From contig JAGFNQ010006419.1 in NCBI GenBank assembly GCA_024364735.1, positions 62,001-126,000 of the forward strand: DNA of 64,000 nucleotides. Direction: 5' to 3'. The first letter of the stretch is position 1; every line of letters starts with the position of its first letter. Positions 32,231-44,580 of the stretch are shown here, one piece after another. The notes beneath the pieces are model-generated. The model did no database searches. It had not been told where the DNA came from and worked only from the letters and a program-made list of their open reading frames with translations. The stretch is from Boesenbergia rotunda (taxonomy: Eukaryota > Streptophyta > Magnoliopsida > Zingiberales > Zingiberaceae). A program made the translations under genes and the position numbers.

Positions 32231-34600
32231 ATGACCAGGACCGCAGGTGGAGAGTTAGTGAAATTTGATCCAGAAATTGAAAGGACATTGAGAGCTTTGA
32301 GAAATCAAGAGAAGGTATCAAAAGTGGCCGAGAGCAGTTCTTCATACTTGAGTAGTCCTATGGAAGAAAATACCAAAACAATGAAGGATCTTGCAGCACT
32401 TGATTCGGCTTTCCAATATTCTTGCATTGCTTATCCAGAGTTGGCAGGAGACTTTGAGTTGAGATCTGGATTGATTCATTTGCTGCCTAAATTTCAAGGT
32501 TTATCTGGAGAGGATCCCCACAGACATCTACATGAGTTCCATATAGTTTGCTCCACCATGAAGCCACAGGGGATTTCAGTAGAAGATATTAAATTGCGAG
32601 CATTCCCTTTTTCGTTGACAGGAGCAGCTAAGGATTGGTTATACTATTTTGCAGCTGGACACATTACTAGTTGGATTGATATGAAGAAGGCATTTTTGAA
32701 GAAATTTTTTCCAACATCAAGGACCGCAATTATCAGGAAGAACATATGTGGAATTCAACAAACAGTAGGGGAGACTCTTTATGATTATTAGGAGAGATTC
32801 AAGAAATTGTGCTCAAGTTGTCCTCAACACCAAATTAGTGAGCAGTTACTTGTTCAATATTTTTATGAAGGGTTATTACCTATGGATAGGAGCATGATAG
32901 ATGCGGCAGCTGGAGGAGCGCTAGTGAACAAAACCCCATAACAAGCTAGAGAACTTATTTCAAACATGGCCGAAAATTCACAACAATTTGGGAGTAGAGT
33001 ACTTACTACAAGAGGGGTTAGTGAAGCCCAATTGGTGTCGAATGAGCAAAAGGAGATCAAGAGTTCATTGTTGGAGTTAACTTCTTTGGTGATGCAAATG
33101 ACATTAAATAATGTGAACCAACCTCAAAACTTTCCAGTAGCTTCTTTTCAAAATCCAGTTATGGGAGTGTATAGCATATGTTCAAGCCAAGAGCATAATT
33201 CGGATTTGTGTCCTAATCTTCAACAAGATGAATCTTTAGCTATTTTGACTAGAGGCCAATTCTAACAAAGAAACAACCCTTATTCATCTACCTACAATCC
33301 GAGTTGGAGGGATCATCCAAATCTAAGATATGGGAATTCACTCTATCAACAACCACCTTTCCAACAAGTCCAACAACAAAATCAGCCTTCTTTTCATAAT
33401 TTACAGCAGCCAATTCAACGTTCTCAGCAGCAATTTCAACTTTCACAGAATTTTCAATCACTCGCTCTATCATCTCAGCAACCACAGCAAGGTTTCCAGC
33501 ATGCTAATCAACGATTTCAGCATTTACAGCAAAATCAACCTTCGTATCAGCCACAATAGCAGTTTCAGCAAAATTTCCAAAATTTACAGCAGCAAAACCA
33601 GAATTTTCAGTATCCACAACTTCAATTTTAGCAACCATTTCATCAAAATCAGCAAGTTTATCAAAGTTTCCAACAACCTTTACAGAACTCTCAAGGAAAT
33701 TTTCAGCAGCCTCAACATTTCCAACTAACTAATCAACTCCAACCATCTCAATTCCAACAGAATTTCCAAAGTTCACAGCCTACCCATACTTTACAGCAGC
33801 CTACTCCTTCATTTGCATCTCAGTAAAAGTTGTATAACAACCAAGGGGGTTATGGAGGTTCTAGTGGGTTTATTGCTCAACAACAAAAGCTAGAGGAGAT
33901 GATGCAACAAATTTTGCAGCAGCAACAGATTTTGCAACAGCAGCAAACTCAACAAAAGAATGATTCCACTTTACAAAATATTGAGAGGCATATTGGACAA
34001 CTTGCGAGTGGCATGAATCAAATGCAAGCTCAAGGGTCTAATCAATTGCCCTCTCAAACGACTCAAAATCCAAAAGGGAACGTGAGTGCATTAACTCTTA
34101 GGAGTGGAAAGACAACTTCAGTTTCAAATACTCAAAAGCCAGAATTTTCGAAGACATGTCCAGCAGCCATTTCTCCAGCCCAAAACAGTGCAGAGCAATG
34201 GTTCTTAACAGCTAATTTTGGTTCGAGTTCGGGCTCGTGTCCAATTATAACCGATTCTTCAAGTTCAGTTGAAAAGCAAAAGGAATGCAGGATTTCTGAA
34301 GACTTGACAGCAGGTAGTCTAGCTCCATTTACAACAGGAAATCTAGTTTCAGAATTTACAGAACAGCAAGAAGTTGATCCAAGGATGCCCTTGCCTTTTC
34401 CACAACGCAAGGTTCAAGTTAGGAAGAATACAGAAGAGGAGAAAGCTAAGGAGTTTCAAGAACTTGTGAATCTATTTAGCAAGGTGGAGGTGAATGTACC
34501 ATTGTTAACCATGATCAAACAAATTCCTAAATATGCAAAGTTCCTTAAAGATTTATGTGTTCACAAGAAGAAGCTAAAGGGGAATGAGTTGGTCAACATG
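32231..34600 (+). pseudogene. Athila-1 gag with a glutamine-rich middle
   Basis: The ATG at 32231 opens an Athila gag N-terminus (KFDPEIERTLRALRN), chosen over the upstream ATG at 32132 because that extra part is hydrophobic leader sequence. The retrotransposon-gag core lies at about 32480-32900 (HLHEFHIVCSTM, GAAKDWLYYF). A Cys-X2-X..Cys remnant is at 33170-33215, followed by the YNPSWRDHPN motif near 33294, then about 480 bp rich in Gln/Phe/Asn codons (33340-33830). The frame holds throughout, but TAG/TAA stops occur at 32789, 32939, 33263, about 33557, 33628 and 33824. Confidence 0.9.
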
Positions 34601-35287
34601 GGGAAGAATGTTTTGGCACTTATTCATCCAGTACCTCAGAAATGTGAAGATCCAGGAGTTTTTACTGTGTCTTGTGAGATTGGAAGCAATTTATTTCATG
34701 ATGCTATGTTAGACTTGGGAACCTCTATTAATGTAATGCCAAGATCAATTTTTCAGATGCTTGGAATAGGATCTATGCAGCCAACAGGAGTGGTTATTTA
34801 GCTAGCTGATAGAAGTCAGACTCATCCAGCAGGAATGATTGAGGATGTGTTAGTAAAGGTGAAAGAGTTGATTTTTCCTGCAGATTTCTATATATTAGAC
34901 ATGGAGGGGGATCATCTTGCACATAGATCTCCACTCATCCTTGGGAGACCATTTTTGAAGACTGCAAGAACAAAGATTAATGTGTATGCAGGGACGCTTT
35001 CCATGGAAATAGGAGATACAGTGGTGCAGTTCAGTATTTTCAATGCCATGAAGTATCCTAGGGAGAATCACTCTATTTTGAGCATCGATAGTATGGATGA
35101 GTTGGTTGGCGTGGATGCCTTGGTTATGGAGGTGATGGATTGGAAGCTTAGTTCTGATTTATCTTTAGTTGGAGAAAATGATGTAAATGTAAGGGATTGC
35201 ACTGAGCCCCAAGGATCATCTATACTGAGTGATGTATCAGGAGATTCAGTTGGAGAAAATGATGTTAAGTGTAAGGGCTTGCACTGA
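34600..35287 (+). pseudogene. Athila-1 aspartic protease region
   Basis: Same frame as gag. The active-site motif is LDLGTSINVMP near 34710, with Leu where many proteases have Ser/Thr, as is common in Athila. After a TAG at 34799 come ILDMEGDHL and LILGRPFLKTARTKI near 34940-34975. Past the domain, an 81-bp segment is duplicated in tandem (35171 and 35252). The second copy has one extra base, which shifts the frame into the RT frame. Confidence 0.88.
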
Positions 35288-36963
35288 GCCCCAAGGATCA
35301 CCTATATCTATTGAGCAACTACAGCTTGAGTTGAAGCCTTTGCTAGAATACTTGAAGTATGCTTATTTAGAAGAAAACCAGCACCTGCCGGTTATTATTG
35401 CTAGGGACTTAGAGCCAGAGCAAGAGGAAAAGTTGTTACAAGTTCTGAGGCAGCACAGGAAAGTTATTGGGTGGACATTAGCTGATATACCAGGGATTAG
35501 TCCTTCCATTTGCATGCATAGAATCCATTTAGAAGAGAATGTGAGGCCCATGAGACAACCACAAAGAAGGCTCAACCCATTGATTCTTGATGTAGTGAAG
35601 AAAGAGGTGACTAGACTACTACAAGCAGGTATCATTTACCCTATTTCTGACAGCAAATGGGTGAGTCCTATTCATGTGGTACCAAAGAAGTCAAGAGTAA
35701 TAGTAGTGGCAAATGAAGACAATGAGATGGTGCCCACAAGAGTGAAGAATTCGTGGATAGTCTGTGTTAATTATAGGAAGTTGAACCAAGCCACGAGGAA
35801 GGACCATTATCCTTTTCCCTTTATTGATCAGATGTTAGAGAGATTGGCAGGGAAGTCTCATTATTATTTTTTAAATGGATATACAGGCTATTTTCAGATT
35901 TGCATAGATTCGGAAGATCAGAAGAAGACTACCTTCACTTATCCTTTTGGTACGTTTGCTTATAGACGCATGTCATTTGGACTTTGTAATGCTCCAGGGA
36001 CTTTTCAGCAATGTATGGTAAGTATCATTGGTGAGTTATTAGAGAACTGTATGGAAGTGTTTATGGATGATTTTTCTGTTTTTAGCACATCCTTTGATTA
36101 ATGTTTGGAAAACTTATCTAGAGTTTTACACAGATGCATTGAAACTGATCTGGTTCTAAATTTTGAAAAATATTATTTTATGGTTGAGCATGGTATTGTA
36201 TTGGGTCATATAGTCTCTAGTAGTGGTGTTGAGGTAAATCCTGCTAAAATAAGTGTTATATCTTCTTTATCTTACCCCGTATGCGTACGGGATATTCGAG
36301 CATTTCTTGGTCATGCAGGGTTCTACAGGAGATTTATCAGAGACTTTAGTAAGATTGCTCTTCCACTATCTCATTTGTTGCAAAAGGATGTGGAGTTTTG
36401 CTTTGATCAAAAATGCAAAGAATCCTTTCAGAGGTTGAAGGAAGCTCTCATTACAGCACCTATCATTAGGCCACCTGATTGGAGTTTACCTTTTGCGTTG
36501 ATGTGTGATGCTTCAGACTACGCTATAGGAGTTGTGCTTGCGCAGAGAGTGGATGGATCACCACATGTGATTTGTTATGCTTCGAAAACTCTGGATGCAG
36601 CATAAGTAAATTACACCACCACAGAAAAGGAACTTCTTTCTATTGTGTTTGCTTTGGATAGATTTAGATCATATCTATTGTGTTCTCACGTGGTTGTGTT
36701 TTCTAGTCATGCAGTCTTGAAATATCTTCTGAAGAAGCCAGATGCTAAGCCTAAGTTGATTAGATGGATGCTCCTACTTCAAGAGTTTGATTTAGAGATA
36801 CGTGATAGGAGTGACAAGGAAAACCTAGTAGCAGATCACTTGAGCAGGATAGAGGGAGAAGGAGACCCCATGACAATTGATGATGATTTCAGAGATCAGC
36901 AACTTTTAAAGTTACATGGTGAGTTACCATGGTATACGGCCTTGGTTAATTTTTTAGCAGCTA
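35288..36963 (+). pseudogene. Athila-1 reverse transcriptase and RNase H
   Basis: RT motifs in order: GWTLADIPGI, YPISDSKWVSPIHVVPKK (about 35640), VNYRKLNQATRKDHYPFP, FGTFAYRRMSFGLCNAP, catalytic FMDDFSVF at about 36059. The connection has FLGHAGFYRRFIRDFS. RNase H has LMCDASDYAIG (about 36499), TTEKELLSIVFALDRF and VADHLSRI. One TAA at 36100 and one at 36603 break an otherwise continuous frame. Confidence 0.95.
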
Positions 36964-37239
36964 ATGTGTTTTCCTGCACAGCTCACTAAAGCTCAAAAGG
37001 ATAAATTTAAAAATGATGCAAAATATTATGTGTGGGATGATCCTTACTTGTGGAAATTTTGTAGTGATCAAATCATTAGGAGATGCATACCCAATCATGA
37101 ATTTCACTCTGTACTTACTTTTTGTCATTCTTTGGAATGTGGTGGGCATTTTGGACCACAAAGAACTGCTAGGAAAGTTTTAGAGTGTGGATTATATTGG
37201 CCTACTTTGTTTCATGATGCATACATGTTTTACAAGTGT
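36964..37239 (+). pseudogene. Athila-1 integrase, N-terminal zinc domain
   Basis: A frameshift near 36960 separates it from RNase H. The H-H-C-C zinc domain is visible: His residues in FCHSLECGGHFG (about 37127-37155) and Cys in FYKCC, cut by SoloA2. The paired Cys resumes at 40570 (DKCQRTRN). Confidence 0.9.
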
Positions 37240-38708
37240 TGTAACGCCCGCTTTTTTTTTCCTAAAGCGGTGTTACGCTGACATACTTAAGGCATGTAAC
37301 ATTATACTGCAGCGGAATAACTTAAACCTTACATATACATGCCCTACTACCATCCCTAATATAATGACATGGAACTTAACATATGAACATCATGCTTAAC
37401 ATCATATCATAACATGCTTAACATCATACCATCAGGTTCATATCATATCATACTTGACATCTTATCATAAAGTTCCATAAGTCACTATTCGAGCATATAG
37501 GTAGCAAAAATAAAGTTCTTAGCATAAACGGTTAACACATTCGATTTCATGGGCCAAGTCACCATCACACACATATTTCAGGCCCTCCTGCTGCTTCCTC
37601 GTTATCCCCTTGAATGATCTGCGGTATAAGGAAATAAGACTATAAGCACACAGGCTTAGTAAGACTCTTTCCTACTCACAAAACCATTCATCATTCATCA
37701 TCTCATAATGAGCACATAAAACATTAACATACTTGGTGCTCTACTTTGAACATAACATCTTACCTCATTTATCGTATACATAGCATGGCATGAACATAAA
37801 CATAGTAGACATTCTAAGCATGGCATAATTCATGGCATAAATCATAAACATAGTAGCATGGCATCTTTCATGGCATAAATCATAAACATAGTAGCATGAC
37901 ATCTTTCATGGCATAAATCATAAACATAGTTGCATGGCATCCTTCATGGCATAAATCATAAACATAGTAGCATGGCATCATACCTATCATAGCATATGAA
38001 CATCTTCCTAACATAATCATGGCATAGATCATTCATTCTCATGCATACTTCTTAACATGAAACGTAAGCATATCATCTTATCAACATAGCATAATGCATA
38101 TCATGTATGAATGCATGGGTGGAATGCATTTACATCAGGATACTTAACTTTTAAAACATACTTTTAAATGCTTAAACATCATCATCATAACATCATTTGG
38201 GGTCCCCGGCTTGTACCACATACATACATCATAGCACGCATCCCTAGTAAATCCGAGGTAGCTAGCCCCGACCTACTAGGGTAAGGACAGCATAATCGGT
38301 AGTCCCTGAACCGAGGCGCTTCTTAAGGAGCCCATCCTTGTTGCACAGCTCCGGTAGTGCCAGAACCGTGGACAGCTGCGGTAGTCCATAACCGGGGCGT
38401 TCTTAAGGTGCCCATCCCTTGGACCCATACTTCGGTCCGGTACAAGCCCATACATAAAGTAAAATACTTTTCATGTTTCATCATGCATAAGACATTCATG
38501 GCATACTTATCATAGCATAACTTGTTACGGCTCGGCCCGTCTACCGGCCCATTTACTGGTCCTCTCGACCGTCGTACCGTCGACCATCGACCGTGCCATT
38601 TAGCATATTTATGCCTTAAAGGCATAAGCATCATCTTTCATTCATCATACTTGCCATTCATCATTTTCATTCTTAGACATGGTGTTTGTACACATCATTC
38701 ATAGAGCA

Positions 38709-38925
38709 TGGCATACATTTGTATACATGGCATATCATTCATAATATGGCATATCATTCATAACCGTGGCATATCATTCATAAACATGACATAACATTCG
38801 TAAACATGACATATCATTCATAACATGGCATATCATTCATAAGCATGGCATATCATTCATAACATAGCATATCATTCATAAACATGGCATATCATTCATA
38901 AACATGGCATATCATTCATAAACAT
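38709..38925. repeat. Short tandem repeat in SoloA2 (catggcatatcattcataa units)
   Basis: About ten or more copies of a 19-20-bp unit in a row, with small changes. Related catggcata motifs are scattered at 37780-38040, and in SoloA1 at 5871-6130 and 6660-6880. Confidence 0.85.
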
Positions 38926-39013
38926 AAATCACCATCCATCATCCTTATATCATGGCAACACCTAAACATATGTTGAAGTTAAAGACTCAACCCCAATCCT
39001 TGGGTCCTTGGGG

Positions 39014-39733
39014 TTGGCCGAACCATATGGGGCCTCTAGGGTATTCCAAAAATTCCCAAAATTTATACTTAACCTCTACACATCATGAGGGAACATTAAA
39101 TGACATTATCCTGATTTTTACCATAATTATAGACCTTTGAAACATGATGGCCGAAACTCTTGAACTTAAGGTTCTGGGTTTTGCTTCTTTCATGTTGGCC
39201 GAAACCCTAGGGTGTCCTAGGGTACTCCAAAAATTCCCAAAAATTATACTTAACTTCTAAACATCATAAGGGAACATAAATAACATTATCATGATTTTTA
39301 ACATATTTATAGACATTTAAAACATAGTGTCCGAAACCCTTGAACTTAAGGTTCTGGGTTTTGCTTCTTTCATGTTGGCCGAAACTCTAGGGTGTCCTAG
39401 GGTACTCCAAAAATTCCCAAAAATTATAATTAACTTCTAAACATCATAAGGGAACATTAAATAACATTATCATAATTTTTAACATATTTCTAGACATTTA
39501 AAACATAGTGGCCGAAACCCTTGAACTTAAGGTTCTGGGTTTTGCTTCTTTCATGTTGGCCGAAACTCTAGGGTGTCCTAGGGTACTCCAAAAATTCCCA
39601 AAAATTACACTTAACTTCTAAAAATCATAAGGGAACACTAAATAACATTATCATGATTTTTAGCATAATTATGGACCTTTAAAACATGCTGGCCGAAACC
39701 TTTGAACATAGGAACCTTGATTTTGTTTCCCTT
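39014..39733. repeat. Tandem repeat in SoloA2, four units of about 180 bp
   Basis: Units start at ttggccgaa near 39014, 39195, 39375 and 39556, a steady period of 180-181 bp. Orthologous to the array in SoloA1. Confidence 0.88.
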
Positions 39734-40158
39734 CAACATTAAATCCGAAAACTAACCCATATATCATGCCAAAAATCATGGAAATCATAGGTAACTATTA
39801 TACCACAGGTGAGGGAGTCTTACCTTAGATTTCTTGATTTTTCGAACCTTGAAAGAGGAGAAGGAAGAGGACTTGGTATCTCTTGACCACAACTAGACCT
39901 TGTCACCTTATAGGAACTTTAGATCTTGAGAGATGAGACCTCTTGTGAAGTTTTCCCCAAGGAATTCCTCCCTTTGGTGCTCAGCAAGAATGAGGGATGA
40001 AGTGGAGAGGAAATGCAATTGATTGAGAGAAGAAGTAACTCCCAAAACTCCTCTCATTATAACCCATCAAGGAGGCAAATGAAGAGCCTCTCCATGACTC
40101 TTCACCTCCTTTTACCTCTTAACCATCCTCCACTTCTATTACTCATAAGAATTCCTTG

Positions 40159-40226
40159 CTAGGTGAGTTGGTTAAAGAATTCTTGGTTGTACAAGAGGTC
40201 CAAGGTTCAATCCTTGGCCCATGCAC
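40159..40226 (+). other. tRNA-like module inside SoloA2
   Basis: The A-box-like GTGAGTTGGTTAAAG and B-box-like AAGGTTCAATCCTTGG match the SoloA1 module nearly base for base, including the T-arm stem. Confidence 0.65.
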
Positions 40227-40569
40227 ATTTATTTTTATTTTTATTTTCATTTCATTTATTTAATTACTTTATTTTATAATTCCGAAAATCCCCCCTAAAA
40301 TCACCCATAATTATGCTAATATTCCTAAATAAAATTCTTTTATATTTATATTAATTTTACCTAATTTATATTAATTTTTACCTAATTAATACCTATTTTT
40401 GGAGCCCATTTAAAGCTCATTTGTACTTAGTTTTCTCAATTTAAATGAGAAAACATGGATTTCTAGGCTCAATTTTACATAATTATTTCTGGGCCCCTCG
40501 GAAAATTATCTAGACATGCTCAATATTTTAAGAAAATATTAAGAGAATTTTCCGGGTCGTTACAAGTGT

Positions 40570-41560
40570 TGTGATAAATGCCAAAGAACTAGAAACATAA
40601 GCTCTAGGAATGAAATGCCTCAACAAACTATGTTATTCTGTGAGATTTTTGATGTATGGGGTATAGATTTCATGGGCCCATTTCCTGCTTCTTTTTGGAT
40701 TTGTATACATTCTTTTAGCTGTTGATTATGTATCTAAGTGAGTGGAGGTCATTCCCACCAGGACTGATAATTCTTCTGTTGTTGTTAGTTTTGTTAGGTC
40801 ACACATTTTTTACAGGTTTGGAATTCCAAGAGCAATCATAAGTAACCAAGGATCCCATTTTTATAATAAACACATAAAGGCTCTACTTAATAAGTATGAG
40901 GTTATACATTAAATTTCTACTCCGTATCACCCTCAAACAAATGAGCAAGCCGAAGTGTCAAATAGAGAGATTAAATCAGTTTTGGAAAAGACCGTGGGAC
41001 CTAATAGGAAAGATTGGAGCAAAAGACTTAAAGATACATTATAGGCTTATCGCACTGCATACAAGGCACCCATTGGAATGTCACCTTACAAACTTATATA
41101 TGGAAAATCTTGTCAGTTACCTGTAGAGATTGAGCATAGAGCTTATTGGGCGGTAAAGACTTGCAATTTTGATGCGGCTACAAAAAGTGGAGAAGAAAGG
41201 AAGTTACAACTTCAAAAACTTGAGGAGATTAGATTGGAGGCATATGAAAATTCAAGAATCTATAAGGAGAAAACTAAGAACTTCCATGACAAACACATTG
41301 TGAATAAAGAGTTTAAAATTGGAGACAAAGTGTTTTTGTATAAATCAAGACTCAAATTGATAAAAGATAAGTTGAGGTCGAGATGGGAGGGCTCATTTTG
41401 TGTTACTAATGTTTTTCCCTTTGGAGTAGTAGAAATTCAAGAAGAAGGGAATGGTAAGATATACAAAGTTAATGGCCATCGGATCAAGAAATTTCATGAG
41501 GAAATTAAAGAACTAGAGGTGGATGGATTGGACTCTACGAATGTCAAATACCCAACTTGA
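40570..41560 (+). pseudogene. Athila-1 integrase, catalytic core and C-terminus
   Basis: Resumes after SoloA2. The first catalytic Asp is in WGIDFMGPFP (about 40660). The second expected Asp is Asn, in ISNQGSHF (AAC at 40844-40846), so the DDE triad is broken. The Glu is likely in NEQAEVSNREI. There is a frameshift near 40695 and stops near 40738, 40912 and 41041. From 41078 an intact 160-codon stretch covers the core end (APIGMSPYKLIYGKSCQLP) and a C-terminal domain (FKIGDKVFLYKSRLKL), ending naturally at 41558. Confidence 0.93.
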
Positions 41561-44500
41561 TGGGAAGTTGTTCCATCTTATGCATATTTTGCATTGTGAA
41601 TATCATTTCTTTAGCTTTTCCAGTAATAAATTCTAGTCACAATAATATTTCGGTTCTATGTTGTTTGCTTTTCGGAGTTTAAATGAATTGTTCCTTGTTA
41701 ATACCATTTTACCTGTTGATCATCTTATGTTATAAAGAATAAGTTGTACCTTATTAATGATTCTCTAAGTCAGTTTGGAAGTTTTTGAAAGTGAGTTTAA
41801 TTCGATTGTTAAGTTGTGAGACTTACATTCATGGATGACAATTTTAGATGCTTGACTTATAACTTAATGAAGGATTCTAAATTGATAAAATTGAGATGAA
41901 ATTTTTATACCTAGTGAGGATTTAGCCTTACTTGTGTGATACACTTGTGTGATTGTGACTCTAGAACTTGCTTAGATTCTTTCAAAGCTGCAATTCTTTG
42001 GATTAGATCATACTTATGAAGGTGAATCAACTTAGTCTATCTCTTCCAAATGAATTTCTATTTGGCTAGCTAGGGATAAATCTATTCAATTCTTTTCACT
42101 CATTCTTGGCTTACTAGGAATTTATTTTCTATCTTTCTGGATATGAGGATTTAGATTGTTATTTGATGATGCTTTGCCCGGGATGGACAAAAATGTAAGT
42201 GTGGGGGAATTATATGGGGATATGTAGTTATTTTTGGTTGGCAAAAAGTGTGCTACAAAATGCAGAATAACTCAAGGTTGGCGCATGATTGAAGAACTGA
42301 ATGGCACAATCAACACTAACAGAATCAGAAAGTTAGCACTTGATTCCTCCACTGCCATTTGATGTTAGTGTCTATGATGCAACTACTGTGAAGAATAAGA
42401 GACTTGATAGTTGATGTAGAATCAGAGATGCAAGAATATAAGTAGAAGTGTATAATAATGATTGCAAATGGTATCAAGCAAGTTCAGTATATTAGTGAAG
42501 AAGTGAAGTGCCAAATTTAATTTCAGAAGTGGAATTGAGCAGGACCTAACTATTACAGAGTAGGATATCAGTTTAAACACTGCCGAGTGACAATTTGGCT
42601 GAAATGACTATCTATATCTATTTTGAAAAGGAAGAATAGAGTACTTTGAATCTGAAATCAATGTCATTAATGGTAACAAACTATGAGATTGATGTATTAA
42701 CTGTATATATGCAAGTCAAATGGGGATGTGAGATTGGATCCATGGAAATTCCAAATGTAACATTTGACATTCTCAAAACAAGAGAAACTGAGATTATATC
42801 TGTTTTCGGCTTCATTGAAGTCTCAGCTGAAGTGCAATGCAAATCATTTCTAAAATCGACTCTCTAATTCCATTAAATGGTGACTAAGAGAAATTGCAGA
42901 CAGATCATCATAGTGCTGAGCACAATGTACCATTTTGGAAGAGTGTGCTACAAGAAGCTGAAAACTTGATTATTTAGAGCTGAGATCAGCTCCATGAATG
43001 GAAGATACTGAGAACCAAGGTTATTTGACACTGCTATTGAGCTGTAAGTCTACAAGTTCAGGATGTCAATGCGGTTAAGCTGTAAGTCTACAACTAAATA
43101 TTGCAGGAACCAGTTTCAATTACTGATTTCAGAATCAAATTTGAGCTTGGTAGGACCAGAGTTTAATGAATGACTGAGAATCGGAAATGCTGAAACATTG
43201 AAGGCTGAATTTTTGATAGCTGTTGAAACCATGAAAATCAAAAGGGTTTTGGTTAGTTATCAAATTCAAGGTGATTTATCCTGTCTAGCATTTCTCTGCT
43301 GACAAATATGGGTATTAAATCAGAATTGAAAGAAGTGCAGAGATGCACTTGGACAAGTTGGAATAGAAATAAAGCTGTGAGCAAATCTGCCAATGATGTT
43401 TTAATCTGCACTGTAGTGTGCCAAAAGCAACTGTGGTTTCGTTGACAGGATTTCAAGTACTCTAGTTTTTTAGATTCAAGCTCCAATCGAGGTGCAAAGT
43501 AAAGTAAACAGAGGTTGTGAAGTACTGCTAAATGAGTGAGAAATTGCAAAAATGAAGATAATTTTCGATTGGACGGAAGTTTAGGAATGGAAGGGGAATT
43601 GAAATTGAGGTGGATTCTGCGAGTATGTTTGTTGAATTGTAGAGAACGAAATGTGACAAGGGAATTGAGAGAAACATTACTTGTAAGTAGAATGGGAAAA
43701 ATTGGATCGGGGGCAAGTTGTAGTCAGAAATTCTGATGAGCAAAGAATGGAACTCAAACTGTATTTAGTTGGATGCAAAGTGAAATGTTTTACACTAACT
43801 AATGTTAGCAGAATTGAACTGAAATTTAAAAGGAGAGTAGGAATGGCATTGGATAGTTATAGAAATTATAGAATGGATATACCAAAGGATCGGAGGTGAA
43901 CTGGAAATAAATGAACATTTTTGAATTGCAAGGTGTGGTAAATGGTTCAGCTGAGCTAAAAAGAGACTTACTCAAAGTTAAAGGGGCATGGATGAAATCC
44001 ATTAAGAAGTTAGAGACTGTTAAAATAGTGGACAGATTAGAGCTATACCGGATTGTAAATGAATTTTAAGAGGCAGAAAAGGAAGTAGGGCAAGATTTGT
44101 TAAATGACATTCTATTGGACCCATATCTTCCACCAACATCTTGAATTATTCTATTCTTCTTTCTATCCAACATGACAATTTCACTTGATCTAGCTCGTTA
44201 ATAAGCCTTTATAAGCATGAGTTCTATATCAAGGATAGTGATGGAGAATAGAAGACAAGCAAGCATATGGTAGCGGAGTGTGCTCTACTATTATCATGGA
44301 TAGAAATTAGGGTGAGAGCCACCTGATAATATCCCTTTGAGAGGATTAGTAAGCTAGATTCATCTCAATTGAATCATGAAGGATGAAAGTCATTAAGCTA
44401 TGGACCAAGAACTAGAATCTAGTCCATAAGTACTTGGGTCTTGGAATATGACAGTCCTAGGAAACTTTCTTTTAATTATTTTCTGAATACGACTGAGAAT

Positions 44501-44566
44501 GGTTTAGGAAGGTACATTATTCATTATTTCTTAGTTTTTGATTACTTGACCGAGTCGTTCAAGGAT
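41561..44566 (+). other. Athila-1 region between integrase and 3' LTR, no gene seen
   Basis: Three kb in the place where many Athila elements have an env-like ORF. The longest ORFs are under 100 codons, on both strands, with no signal peptide, transmembrane pattern or family motif that I recognise. It is either non-coding or decayed. Confidence 0.6.
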
Positions 44567-44580
44567 AAGTGTGGGGGAGT
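44567..44580 (+). promoter_or_regulatory. Athila-1 polypurine tract
   Basis: aagtgtgggggagt abuts the 3' LTR start. Confidence 0.85.

Larger units (their letters stand above)
37240..40564 (-). mobile_element. SoloA2: second solo LTR of the SoloA family, inserted in Athila-1 integrase
   Basis: It runs from TGTAACGCCCGC to GGTCGTTACA, with TSD agtgt (37235-37239 and 40565-40569). Length is 3325 bp. It aligns with SoloA1 from end to end and lacks the SoloB insertion (empty site near 37659). There is no coding capacity. It holds the terminal hairpin (37241-37277), short catggcata repeats, the 180-bp tandem array, the tRNA-like module and a TATA-like box at 40056. Confidence 0.88.

Noticed and set aside
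38709..38925. CRISPR-like array of 19-20-bp repeats
   Set aside because: Repeats are directly adjacent without unique spacers, in a plant LTR; it is an ordinary short tandem repeat.
42646..43899. Short ORFs after Athila-1 integrase as env
   Set aside because: All are under 100 codons, on both strands, with no signal peptide, transmembrane segment or family motif.
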